64,000 bases of DNA from Hymenoscyphus infarciens (taxonomy: Eukaryota; Ascomycota; Leotiomycetes; Helotiales; Helotiaceae). Shown here piece after piece: positions 1 through 11,155 of this stretch. The position numbers and the translations under genes were made by a program. The stretch's first letter is position 1. Each line of letters opens with the position of its first letter. The notes below the pieces were generated by a model that ran no database searches, was not told the DNA's origin, and saw nothing but the letters and a program-made list of their open reading frames with translations. The DNA is taken from contig LLCB01000266.1 of NCBI GenBank assembly GCA_001414345.1, positions 16,127-80,126 on the forward strand, in the 5' to 3' direction.

Positions 1-2656
1 GTAACCAGCCAGGTGTGGCCCAAAGTTGTTTTGCTTCTGGGGTTGTTATGGCAGCATTTAACATGAGTACAGCGGGAACACTGTGTATTGTTTTTCGGGT
101 TGCGAGGGATTGGTATCTTTGACACCGACTGCACCATCCTCGACTTGTTGTTTCCCGTTCCACGCTAGATTTTAATATTTGGCAAAATGAGACTTTTGGA
201 GCTCTAGCATTTCGCACAGCGATTTTCTAAACCGGTCAGCTTGCAATCGAGCACGGGTCGAGATAACGAACTGGTAAAGGGTAGAGCAATTCGTTGACAA
301 AGGTTGTTCCAGGTCGCGTGTGTTCACTTCTGCAGTTCATACAACGAATCGCAGTGGTGGCTGAAGTGGCCAGAACCTGTATTTCGTTAGCATCTCATAA
401 ACAACTAAATCTTCGGCTTTCAGCCTTACATGATCAAGGGCCGGAGCAAAAGGAGGTATGCTTCGATAGTCGTGTGTGATTCTTTCTAGCAAAAATCGGT
501 TTAACCCTTGCAACATAGTAGTGAGCGATGTCCCGGGTGCATCTTCTTCAAGAAGACCCAATGGGCCAGCTGGGAAATGGTGTTAGTGAAGCTCAGCCCG
601 CAAAAATCATCGATACTTACCTTGAGGGTGATTGCTAAATGTCTTGAGCATATTGGTGGCCTGACAAATTGACCCTTCTGCCTTTTCTAGCATATCAAAT
701 AAAAATCCCATTTCACAGAGTAAGCATAAATCATTGATACATGCGCTTGCCGTATGCTGTAATGCTAGATTCCGCATCAGAGGTGTGAAGTGCATGACTT
801 GTAGTAGCGGGTTGGCGTACGAATTCGAAATGTGAATTTCCAGACCGGAATATGCCGTCTTATTGTAAAATCTGGATGAGTTAGCAAATATATGGTAGAC
901 ATGGCCGCAGAATCACGAACCCAAAATCGAAATCGTCAACTCCAAACTTGCTATATTTAATCTCCACGTTCCGGTACATCACAGGAACCTCGGCCTTCAT
1001 ACTTGATAATTCTGTAGCCCCAATGGCGTCAGCAACATCACTTATTCTGCGTTCCACAACTGGATCGCTGGCCGACTCTCTAGCCTTTTCACTCAAGAAT
1101 TTAGGGGCTTGTAAGCTCGCGGATGTTTTTTCAGTAGTTCTGGTGTTTTCCACCTGGTTTCTCTTCACACCACGGGTATTGCGACTATATGCGCCCCATT
1201 CTGTGGTCTTCAGAGTAGCCACCACTTGGGGGTCAATCTTTTGTGGTGGAGCACCAATTTCGAATATCATATGACTTGGCCATGCAGACAACAATTGCTC
1301 ACGGTAGTATGGCATGCCTATACTGTTTAAGGGCCTTTCCCCCTGTCAGTCAAGGTACCATAATCTCCCCGTAAGGAACAACTCACGTATCAATTTTCCA
1401 GTCCAATGGTGGTGGGGTTTCTTCGGCATCAGCAAATTCGACTGGATTACTGAGCTCAGCAAATCTTACTCGAGAAGGCGAGCCCCAAAGATGTAAATTG
1501 CACTCGGGATCTGCTAACAAGATAGCTTCACCAGACGGGGCAATCTCCATCATAGTCAAATATGACAACACATTTGCCTGTCTTACATTGCTGGTGTTTA
1601 CGTTCATTAAGTCGACAATATGAATTTGGCCGATTTGGGACACGACGATACTCGTAGTTGACATTCGGGGATGCATTCGAACATATGCTGCGCCAGCAGG
1701 AAAGGGAATCGGGGACATGGAATTCATATTTTTCAAGTCAAATACATTGACAAGAGGATCCAGCATGTACTGCTGTTGCTGCCTAAGAGAATAGCCGCAG
1801 GTGACAATAAAATCATGCTGGGCGTCCATATCATTAATGAGTGATGCATGAGCATTCCAGGTTTTGACCAGATTGAAAGTGGCCGAGTCGAGGATATTGA
1901 CTGATCCAACCCGAGTCGCGGCGCATATATATCGACTTCGTTTTAATATGGTGTAATGATCAGATGTTGGGATCTAATACTTTAGCTGAAATTTCCAGAA
2001 TCCAGAGGGCTATGTGCTCTTCTACCTGTTTTGTGATAGTCCCCTTGTCCACATCAATGGTAAACATCTGTTCCTGCCATCCCGCCACCAAGATTTCCGA
2101 AGTGCCCTTGGAGGTAAAAGTCATACACCGTAAATCTTTCATTTCATCATGACTATTGCCAATCAGTTTCCGTCCCATTTATTCAATTGTTGGTATGCAA
2201 CCGTACGTTATGTGCCATATTGGAGGACCCCGTCTCGTTGCCATGTGCACACTCCCCGCGCACAGAGCTATCACCCCCTTATCATGTAATAACAGTTGCC
2301 GTACGAGACCATCGCCAGCCTTGAAGGATGTATATCGTGTCAGCTCGGTGCCGTAGAAACTCGAGACGCGACCGAACTCGTTTCCAGCCCAGATGAGCTC
2401 TTGTGCCGTGTCGAAGGCGGTGGAAACCACTTGCGTGGGGACAGCGTTCTGCCCCGGTGGTGGGAGAAGCAGACGCCCGACCTGGAAGGGAAAAAATAAT
2501 CAGTATGTGTTATATAAATCGTGAAAATCAAACATTGGGGCAAGAAGCGGTTCAGTCAAGGCTGCCCCGCCCAAAAGCCAACATTTCAAGAATCCACCAC
2601 CTGCAATCAGATTTTAGAATAGGATCAAAACTTACTTCCTCCCAGTCGCCATCCAT
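1..2656 (-). CDS. PAN2: PAN2, PAN2-PAN3 deadenylase catalytic subunit (5' part, 711 codons, runs off left edge)
   Basis: Subunit of the cytoplasmic PAN2-PAN3 complex that trims mRNA poly(A) tails. Exons on minus: 2656-2636, 2481-2208, 2152-2026, 1973-1387, 1322-921, 871-621, 569-430, 376-272, 226-1; together exactly 711 codons. The protein opens [18 protein letters not shown] and shows the WD40 region ([40 protein letters not shown]), the linker ([14 protein letters not shown], used for PAN3 contact in the family) and the pseudo-ubiquitin-hydrolase domain ([33 protein letters not shown], a CxxC pair IRCMNC and WCSRCQ). The DEDD exonuclease domain should lie left of base 1. Introns are 45-170 bp and several have GCTAAC or GCTGAC branch sites. 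Start chosen because M-D-G-D-W matches fungal PAN2 N-termini as I know them; a second ATG at 2652 is out of frame. Family assignment is firm; exact splice sites are inferred. Confidence 0.93.
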
Positions 2657-3009
2657 CTAGTGTAATTCAGTTCATGTTACCAATCCATGATTGTGCAGCC
2701 AGAAGAAGCTGGACAAAGAGATCTGAGAGTGATGCTGGGCCGGTGGCAGACCCATCCTTTTGGGATTAGCTTCGATTGAGGCGGTGTAAATGCTTGGCAT
2801 GTTTTTGGATAAGCTCTGGATCAGACCCTGTCAATGCCTTGTCTCACCTCCACGTCTCATACCAAGTGGTTGAGCACGCCCACAGCTAGCTAGCAAGGAG
2901 CTCTGGCTTTTTGTTTTTTGTTCTGTTTTGTTCGGTTCTGTTCTCATAATAATCATACTCTTTCTCCCTTTCTTTCTGTCTTGGATAATATTGAAAGTAC
3001 AAACTTGCG
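2657..3009. promoter_or_regulatory. Bidirectional promoter between PAN2 and the MFSD5-like gene
   Basis: About 350 bp separate the divergent starts of PAN2 (minus) and the transporter (plus). A pyrimidine/T-rich stretch (2905-2985) lies just upstream of the plus-strand start. No specific factor site can be named from the sequence. Confidence 0.4.
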
Positions 3010-4675
3010 ATGAATTTTTACGATTCCGCCTTTATCTTCCTGATATCAGGATGTGGCCTCTTGACGTGGCGGCAATATCGCAAACGAGAAGAGAGGCCGG
3101 AGGAGAAGCTGCTCACCCAACCCTTGGTTACTCCTCGAGCAAAAGCTGAGGCCAGGGAGTTCCAATGGCTATTTCTCACTGTATATTGCTTGGTGATGGG
3201 GTCCGATTGGCTTCAAGGTATGCTGATACGAAGATTGAATCCAACTGTTGCTCACAATTTTCAAGGACCATACGTGTACAGTCTTTACAAAGACCAATTC
3301 GGCCTCGAAGAACGAATCGTTGGTCTCCTCTTCGTCACGGGCTTCCTTTCCGGGGCCGTTTCTGGTTACTTTGTCGGACAATTCGCAGATGCCAACGGCC
3401 GCAAGACAGCATGTCTGATATTCTGCATCACCTACTCTACTGCTTGTTTTTCGACGCTTGTACCTAGTCTACCGGCTCTATTTTTCGGTCGAGTCTTTGG
3501 TGGTTTAAGTACCAGCTTGATGTATAGCGCGTTCGAAAGCTGGATGGTCACCGAATTTCATAAAAGGCGTGTGGATCAGGCGGGGACGAGTTTGAACAGC
3601 ATGTATGGGATTATGACTACACTGAATAGTGTCGTAGCTATCTTTTCAGGGGTTTTTAGTGAGTGGCTGGTCCAAATTACCGGCACGAAAAGAGCACCAT
3701 TTATGGCGAGTGCTGGTCTTCTCGGAGTCGCATTCTGGATTATAGCTATATACTGGGTAAGTTCTTTCCCTATATTTTATTCAAAGGAACTCCTTCAAAC
3801 CATAAACCTTACGTTGTCTCGTAAAAAAAATACACACCCGCATCTGCGGGCGTGGAAAGGGGAGATGAGAAAGGGAAGACGTTTGAATTCTTTGTTTCTT
3901 TGCTCTATGTAAATATAGACATCAGGGAAATATCAGATCCATTCACTCTGATCTAAAAGTCCTATGCTTAACTCCATATCCTCTCATAGCCCAACTAACT
4001 CAATCTCAGACCGAAAACTACGGCGACAGCCACGCCCAAGACCCCACTACCACAGCCCACCGATTATCCCAACCTCCACCCCCTTCCGTCCTTCTCACGA
4101 TAATAAAAGACAAACGAATTCTCACCCTCGGCCTTGCATCCTGCATCTTCGAAGGCTCCATGTACCTCTTCGTCTTCTTCTGGACCCCCGCCCTCCTTAC
4201 AGCGCACACGCACTCTCATTCCCCCAACACCTCTTTACCACTAGGTCTAATATTCGCCTCCTTCATGGCCTCTTGCATGCTTGGGTCCCTCCTCTTCTCC
4301 CTTCTCTCCTCGCCCTCATCCTCCCTCTCACTTTCCCCATCCCGTCTTCTGACCCTTCTTTTCGCTACCGCCTCAACTTCCCTCCTCCTCACAATATTGC
4401 TGAAAGGAGAGAAAACTACATTCTGGGCGTTCTGTATTTTTGAAATGTGCGTAGGCATGTATTGGCCGAGTATTGGGTCGTTAAAGGGGAGAGTTGTGGA
4501 GGATGGGGTGAGAGCGAGGGTTTATGGGATGTTGAGGGTTCCGTTGAATGTTTTTGTTGTTGTGGCTTTAAGCTTGATTGAGGAGGGGGAGGAATATCGG
4601 AATGGGGTTTTCTTGGTTTGTGGCGGTTTATTAGTGGTTACTTCAGGGCTGTTTCATTGGGTTGTTGGGGAGTAG
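3010..4675 (+). CDS. MFSD5-like major facilitator (molybdate-anion transporter family), 470 aa
   Basis: Predicted multi-pass membrane transporter of the MFS domain-containing protein 5 family, which includes proteins reported to move molybdate. Exon 1 is 3010-3756 and exon 2 is 4010-4675, joined in phase 0 (TACTGG|GTAAGT ... CTCAG|ACC). Evidence: N-terminal hydrophobic segment, then EFQWLFLTVYCLVMGSDWLQG, the loop around PYVYSLYKDQFGLEERIVGLL, the MFS motif region SGYFVGQFADANGRKTACL, and the family block GRVFGGLSTSLMYSAFESWM. Exon 2 carries ASCIFEGSMYLFVFFWTP, FEMCVGMYWPSIGSLKGR and RARVYGMLRVPLN. Length agrees with the ~450-aa family size. Codon use turns GT-rich in the last 200 bp of exon 2 and C-rich in its first half, which is unusual but keeps the frame. 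Substrate is inferred from family only. Confidence 0.9.
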
Positions 4676-5350
4676 AAAAAAGTATTTGGAATTTCTGGGG
4701 AAAGGAAGCGGGTCTTTCGTTCAGCTTTTTATGGTAGAGATCAAATATTCATTGCGTTCATCTAGATCTGGGATACCATCTATACCTTCTCATATATCAC
4801 TTAGTCACCTACTTCCAGTCAATTCGCCCATGAGTTATAACTTAAATTAATGAGGACTTGGTGGTAGGTCGGGAATTGACACATGCTATGGCGAGTTCCG
4901 ATCTAGTCGCTCTCTGTACACCTACCTATCTGACAGTGCATTACAGTAAAGCTGTAAAGCAATTTTCGAAATTTTACAATAATCAGATTCTAGGACCTTC
5001 AATTCTTCTTCAGATAACCGATCAACGTCTGGGATTAGAGGAGAGACCAAGAGACCAACACTCCGAGCTAAGCCACTTCAGGAGGTGGGTTGGAGTGGAC
5101 CCCATTCCTTCCCTCGTGGCAGCTCCTTTCCTGAGGGACCGAACCGCGATTGGACTCTGATTGTCTGGAAGGTATATCCAGGTCGTTCTCAATGGCAGCT
5201 CTAGTTCAATCTTTCGCCGTGAAATATTTAAAGCTTAACAGAGCCGTAAGAAGAAACAAAACAACATTATAGTATAACGCAAAAAAGGTATCTCATAAAC
5301 AAAAACCACAATCTACACAACACCATCCCACCATCCTCAATACCACCCTC
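4676..5350. other. Convergent 3' intergenic region
   Basis: Lies between the ends of two convergent genes. I see no convincing coding segment; the short open frames at 4662-4850 and 4858-5160 lack coding character. AT-rich tracts near 5240-5340 may hold polyadenylation signals for both genes. Confidence 0.5.
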
Positions 5351-8345
5351 TTACACAAACCTAATTTCCCCGAATAACCCCGCTCGAACCTGTACCAACG
5401 CCGCAACCTCCAACAAGAACTCCTGTAATACAAGAACGTTAGTCAAAACATGACTAACAGTAACCTCCTTTTCCACATCTGCTTCTCCTTCTATTTCTCC
5501 TTCCGCTTCGGCCTTATTGCCAGTCATTTTGATATCTTCCAGTGCGACGACACTTTCCCCTGCGCCGTCCATGTTTTCTGCCGCCCCTCGAAGGTTGGGA
5601 AATGGAATGGGCGCTACCTCGCTTTTGGGTAATGGAAGTCCAACTCTTCTCGCAAGAATACTTTGATCAATGGCAGCAAACGCTAATGCTTGACTAGCCG
5701 GAACACCAGGCGCAGCGAATTTACTCTCCGAATCCCTCAGAGGACTGGAAGAGAAAGCTCTGGAACTATCTCTCGATGGAGTCCCGCTTCCTGGAAACTG
5801 TGGAGGGGGTATGGCAGAGTTCTTTGAGCTAGTCGGAGTCGAAAAGCCAAATGCATTGCTCAGTCCGCTGCTACTGCTACGTTGTTGGTCCTGGCTCTGA
5901 CGGCCTCGAGGGGAATTGGAGCGGGAAGGTGTATTGTTGCCGCTAAGCTCTGGGAATATGCGCTGAGCTAAAGAATCGAACCCAGATTTTCTCGGAGGCG
6001 ACACTGAGCGTGTGGAGGATGTCGAACGTCGTGGAGATGGTTGGACAGGTGCAGGTGTGGGTTGCGCTGAGGCGGTAGAAAAAGCCTGACGGCGTTGTTG
6101 GAGAAGCTCATCGAAACGAGGGATGGTAGTTCGATAGGCTTGTACCTGGTGCACCAAAGTGCTGAGCTGTGTAAGGAATGAAGGAATCTTGGATTCAGAC
6201 CATTTTGGGCACCGGCGCATTCTACGAATAGCCTTGATCTGCGACCTCTCTTCGATTTCAATTGCATCCCCAGAAAGCGTAAGTGGATCTTCCTCGATAT
6301 CTTCTTCATCATCCTCATATACATATTTTGTTGGATCTGGAAGAAGCCAACCGTCTATGCGCATATAGCCGCACGTTGCCAAATCCATAATTGCCCCTGT
6401 GAGTGACAAATTTGTCTCGACGGAATTTGTAAAGAAGGTTGATAGTGTTGCGAGTAACGTCTTCAGCAGGGGATCTTCAGGTCTCAGTGTATGGGGCCGG
6501 ATATCGCGAGGAGCACCTGGTATTGTTGCCTGTGAGCCGGGAAATTTGGTGGTGCCTCCAGCTAACTTGGGTGCAATTAGCGATATTGAACAGACATGGC
6601 TCTCTAGCATATTCATGCTATCCCTGACGTGGTTTTCGTAAATATCGTCGAAATTCTCATCGCCTCCTACAGCTCCAGCAAGCGTCAATAAAAACTCCAT
6701 TTCTGTCTCGTGGGCTCCGATTGTTCGTTCGGGCCCTTCTGACAGTACCTGACTTGTCCATAAAAGCGTCGTTACTGCATATCGGTGATGCCGCCTTAAG
6801 ATCACCGAGACAAGTTGGAGTGTGACAGCGATGGTCTGCTCACTCTCTGATCGGAGACTTGCTTGTATCAAGTCAACAAGATTGAAAAGGGCTGGGGTTG
6901 AGACAACTTCGATGGTTGTAGCCATCATTGTGGCCAGATCCATTGATTTTCGTTTCCTGGCAGCACTGACTGATGCTCGGGACCCTGACGGTGCAGGCGC
7001 TGAATCTGGAAGCGCAAGGAGGTAGTGCAAGATGAGATGTATCATGTCAGGATGGTCGAGGGATTCAAGTATTCTTCGGAGGTAGGTCAAAACTGCCACT
7101 GAAGATCCGCCATCAACATCAGAAGATTCGAGCAGGGAAGGGTATCTATATTTGTTAGTTTTATAAAGAAAGTTAAGGATACGGGGTTATTTACAATAAT
7201 TGCTGAAGAAAAATAACTTGAAAGTGCTCCAAAAGTGTCTGCTTGACCTCCACAGACTTGCAATGATTCAAGACGTCCTGCCAGAAAACCAAGTGGGACA
7301 GAAATGTTTCCATATGACTTTGAAAATCTGGAGAAGCTGAACTGACGATCTCGGAAGTTTCGATGGGGTGCTCATAATCTGAAAGAGCAAGAATTGGGGG
7401 TAGCTCGTCTGTAGGGAAATCGATGACCAGCTTCCGGCTCAATTGACTATACAGAGCCCCGAGTCCAGTTGCCATCAAAGTCGCCAAGTCGCTTTCCACT
7501 ATCCATTGCTCAAGGGCTACGGAATTCGAAGCTGCCTCGATAATATACAGCAGGCCTGTCCTCGCAAAATCACCAATCCTCCCTTCATGGTGTATATAGT
7601 CTATCAGAAGATAGAACAGTGGAAAATCTTCCTTGTGTGTCTTGCCCGTAAACTTTTCGTGTGCGTCTTGGCCATCCCCCGTCTCCTCGCGTTCTTGTGC
7701 GGCAAACCATGCGGGTAAAATTTCCGGGTCCAGTCTGATCTTGGTCGTAATATTGAAGGACAATTCCACTACTTCAGATTCCGTCTCAGAGCTTAGTCGT
7801 ATGCTATTTGCCCCGGTAATTCGCACAAGCAGGTTCATCAAACTCTTCGAAAAGGCTTCATTCTCCACAAAGTTCTCCTCCTCACTATCGATCAGCGTCG
7901 CAAATAACCCAACCCCTTCACGAATAATTCCTTCATTGTATGAGGTCGTGGCAATCTTGCCTATCGGTATATAAATCTGCTTGGAAGAAGCAAAAACGAT
8001 GCAGGGGTGTGGTAGGGGTCGTCTCGATTCGTCGCTCAGTATCGTGGTGAGGTCCTGGATAGTCCCACGTATATCTTCGGCCGCTTCATAATCTCTGGCC
8101 AAATTCGATGTGCCACGCCATACTTGCTAGTAAAAGTTAGTTCTCTGCGAGTATTGCCAGCCGGAACAAACCCACCAAAAGTTGACTGTATTCACGTTTG
8201 AAGCGTGCCAGACGCTTTTCTGGATTATTGGATGCCCCTTTGTTGCCTCCAGGAGCGAGGGAGGTACCCGCGATTAAGCGCGACCACTATTTGACCATTA
8301 GTCTGTCTGTCAATTGATTTCGATCGAGATTCTTACAAAGTCCAT
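5351..8345 (-). CDS. FHIP (RAI16-like), FTS-Hook-FHIP cargo adaptor subunit, 948 aa
   Basis: Component of the FHF complex that links early endosomes, through Hook, to dynein (FhipA in Aspergillus). Exons on minus: 8345-8337 (only M-D-F), 8286-8176, 8126-7195, 7145-5351; 949 codons with stop. N-terminus MDFWSRLIAGTSLAPGGNKG followed by RLARFKREYSQLLQVWRGTS is the typical FHIP start. The central region is helical (HLVFWQDVLNHCKSVEV, then LQVIFLQQLLYPSLLESSD across the third splice). Residues ~640-830 are Ser/Pro/Arg-rich and probably disordered. The C-terminal block VSHVLTNVLVLQEFLLEVAA is the conserved FHIP tail. The three-codon first exon is easily lost in automatic annotation. Confidence 0.88.
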
Positions 8346-8739
8346 GGCTGGATACTATTCATCTTTTTCGTGTGTTGCTTGGACTTCCCGAGGTTCCTCG
8401 ACCACGATTCTCAAACGCGCCATTAGGTCGGGTCCAGCCCAGGCGACAGGGGTCGCACAATGTGGGTCACCCGCACATCACCTTTAGGCGAGAAAGAGGA
8501 GACGACGACGACCATCAATTTCAGCCAAACACTTTTGACTTACTTTCACAAAATACTTTGAAGTCGGACGGAGGAAAGGCACCTCTCCAGTCTAATGCCT
8601 TGACACAATTCACAAGTTATTGAAAAGCAATTATGGAAAAACATGGTAGAAACAAGGCGAGCGCTTAATGCTTCTTTGAAGGTGACTCGTAAGTTCAAAG
8701 GTGAGGGAATATCATTATTATCTCTCTTATGCCCTTCTC
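8346..8739. promoter_or_regulatory. Upstream region of FHIP
   Basis: About 390 bp between the FHIP start and the stop codon of a candidate small gene on the same strand. No coding segment is convincing on either strand; it probably contains the FHIP 5' leader and core promoter. Confidence 0.35.
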
Positions 8740-8957
8740 TTACGCTTCTTGAGATACTAAGGTATACCAAGGCTGAAAAAGTGCAAAAAAAAATAATCTC
8801 TGATGGTCTATAGGAAAGGATGTTTACTTACAGGATGTGTGGAGTCCTCTACCGGAGTAGACGCATCCCTCGCCACTCTTAGATACACTTCTTCACCAAA
8901 CACCACGATACGAGAAGCCCCCTCACAAATCCCACACGATCGGTTGGTCTCAGTTGT
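8740..8957 (-). CDS. 3' exons of an unidentified small spliced gene
   Basis: I do not recognise this protein. Reading minus, the exon 8955-8832 encodes TNRSCGICEGASRIVVFGEE and continues YLRVARDASTPVEDSTHP; a GTAAGT donor (8831-8826) and a TTTTTCAG acceptor (8775-8773) define a 59-bp intron, after which the frame runs PPWYTLVSQEA and stops (TAA, 8742-8740). The donor, pyrimidine tract, intron length and frame continuity make chance unlikely. A CxxC pair is visible. Upstream exons are uncertain: candidates lie at ~8990-9050 (FGYLQLLDLSPDE, followed by GTGAGT), 9150-9235, and a possible start at 9376 (MLDVPFNNANKK). Head-to-tail with FHIP. Confidence 0.4.
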
Positions 8958-9376
8958 GTAAATGAATGTTTCTTCTACTAATTTGAGACGTCTTAAGCAA
9001 GCCCGAACTCACTTCGTCAGGACTCAGATCTAGAAGTTGAAGATAGCCGAAGCAGTCTCAAAACCCCACCGAAGCAGGAAAGGTGTATAAATCACTACAT
9101 CTCAACAACCCCCATTATTGGTCAGCAGATTCATTATACGATAGCGGACGGAACTTTTTGCCGGTGTTGACGGAATAGATCTTTGCGCGTGGAGTACAGC
9201 GGGCGCTCGGACACCCTTCCCCCAGATCAATCAACGTTGGCGTGCTTCTATTTTTTGGAGTTAGCGAGATCTAGTTGTGTGCCGCCATGCGACGAGTAGA
9301 CCATCAGAGATTTGTTGTTGCAGGGGTTCTTCTTATTTGCGTTATTGAAAGGAACGTCGAGCATTGTGGGATCTGG

Positions 9377-10239
9377 GTGGGGACTGGCAGAAAGGAGGGT
9401 TGTGGCTGGCTGGTTGATAGTTGATATCAAGTTGAGGGGAAGCGAGGAGAGCGGCGAGCGTAATATATTCTCACCGCCTTTGCGACAGGACTTTCGATCG
9501 CGTTGAGGCACTTGAAATGTACGCATAGAGATTGACACTGAGCTGATTATTTTCTGATTTTAGAATTCACGTCCCGACACCGTCGAGTCGTAGACTTTTG
9601 GAAAGGTTTTATATAAATTTTGGCTTCAAAAGAACACCATAAGAAGGTTCAATACGACGAGTACTCTAGCAGAGTTCATAGGATTAATTCTATGTGCCTA
9701 TATCTCATCTTCGCTCCACGATGATTATCAACCTTACACGCGTATTTTTTCATAACCCCCAAGAGAAAATTGGGTTATCGAAGCAATAAACACACCCTCT
9801 TCAAGTTTTTACAAGATAAAAGATACTAATGAAGTTCTCATAGCCTTTCCCAGGGTTCATACCTCCCAACTCAAGTTTCTCAATGCTATTCACTTTCATC
9901 AATGCTCCTCCCGGCCAATGAGAACACCTCCACTCCACAGCCCAATCCAACTTACAATCCATGAACTATCACCGTCATTCGTCATTAAATCCCCAATCTG
10001 TCCCAACGGCGTAAATTTATTCAAAAGGATCATTTCATCATTTCGCAAAATGAGAAAACAAATGTCACGTGCATTTTCATTGCCAGGGCAACTGATGAAC
10101 CAAAACATTGAAGCTGAAAAGGCATGTTCCACTACCCAGTGAGGTACAGTACAAGACCTTTTCGAATCAAATAACTCGAGCTTGTTATTAGATGTTAAAG
10201 AAAAGTCGGGAGTAAGCTAGACCAGTGCCAGTAAGACAT
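9377..10239. other. Intergenic region, no supported gene
   Basis: Overlapping open frames on both strands at 9899-10142 (74-77 codons) cannot be told apart from chance and match nothing I know. 9650-9850 is AT-rich. Confidence 0.4.
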
Positions 10240-10482
10240 CGTTTATCGGGCAAGCCATGCAATTGCGGTAAGCCATCAACCATCGCGTGAGCCAACCAAG
10301 TTTTTTGGGGGCCAAAAAGTTGCGAGTAAGCCATCGACCATCAAGTAAGCCCAGTATAAAATTGGGGGCCAAAACCAGTCTTGCGAGTAACCCATCCATG
10401 CAATCACCCAGTAAGCCAAACAATGTTTTTGGGGGCCAAAAGTCGTTGCAAGTAAGCCATCGGGGGCCCAAAAGGAGGTCAC
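10240..10482. repeat. Degenerate minisatellite with palindromic core TTTTGGGGGCCAAAA
   Basis: Three to four diverged units of 31-67 bp. Each carries TTGCRAGTAAGCCATC-like text, then AGTAAGCC, then TTTTGG-GGG-CCAAAA. The core occurs at 10303-10317, 10362-10374, 10427-10441 and, broken, at 10461-10474. The core is a 6-bp inverted repeat around GGG. Open frames across it (minus strand, 10217-10510) are only translations of the repeat. Confidence 0.75.
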
Positions 10483-11155
10483 GAGTTCCATTGGTGCAGC
10501 GAATCACCAAAAAAAACCTAACAAGAAATGAAACACCATCGGATTCAATTCCAACATTCTTGTCTTGTCTCTATTACCAACTCGGGCATCAGAATCCATC
10601 GCTATGCTCAAAACCCCCAACATACCATCCCTCCACCCACTTATCTATCCATCCATCCATTCATGCATGCATCCACCCTCGTCACACAAAAATCCACCAC
10701 CCTAAAAAAAAATCACCGGAGCGAGTTATACTACCGCTGTGACCAAGAAAGAAGAAGAAGACTCAAAAACCATCCCCTCGTATTTACAAATCAGGCCTTC
10801 CATACGCTATGATTCTTTCACTGGGAATAATAAAAATCGAGAACATTCTTCCCCATTCATACCCCCACCCCCGAAACGCCATTCCTAATGCAAATGCTGA
10901 AGAGTTTACCCCGAACCAAAAAACACAACTTTCGGTTCTGCACAATCATCCATATCGTATCATCATACCACGCCGGGGGAATACTTGAAAAAGGTGTATA
11001 ATTCAAAAACTTCAAAAAGAGAGGTAGAAGCGTACTTTGATGAATCTCGTGGGAAAATGACGGTAGTAGTGAGTATACAAGGGCGAAGCTCGCCCCAATA
11101 ACTTCCTTTCTTTGTTGGGAGAGCCGATCGACAATGCTGATGATACCGAGAAAGA
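10483..11155. other. 3' flank of CDC27, low-complexity
   Basis: C-rich and A-rich text with a CATC tetranucleotide run near 10646-10672 and poly-A tracts. No gene is supported. It probably holds the CDC27 3' UTR. Confidence 0.4.

Noticed and set aside
9899..10142. Opposed 74- and 77-codon frames
   Set aside because: Mutually overlapping, no family, no splice evidence; cannot choose either.
10217..10510. 97- and 71-codon minus-strand frames
   Set aside because: They translate the minisatellite in two frames; the repeated peptides come from DNA repetition.
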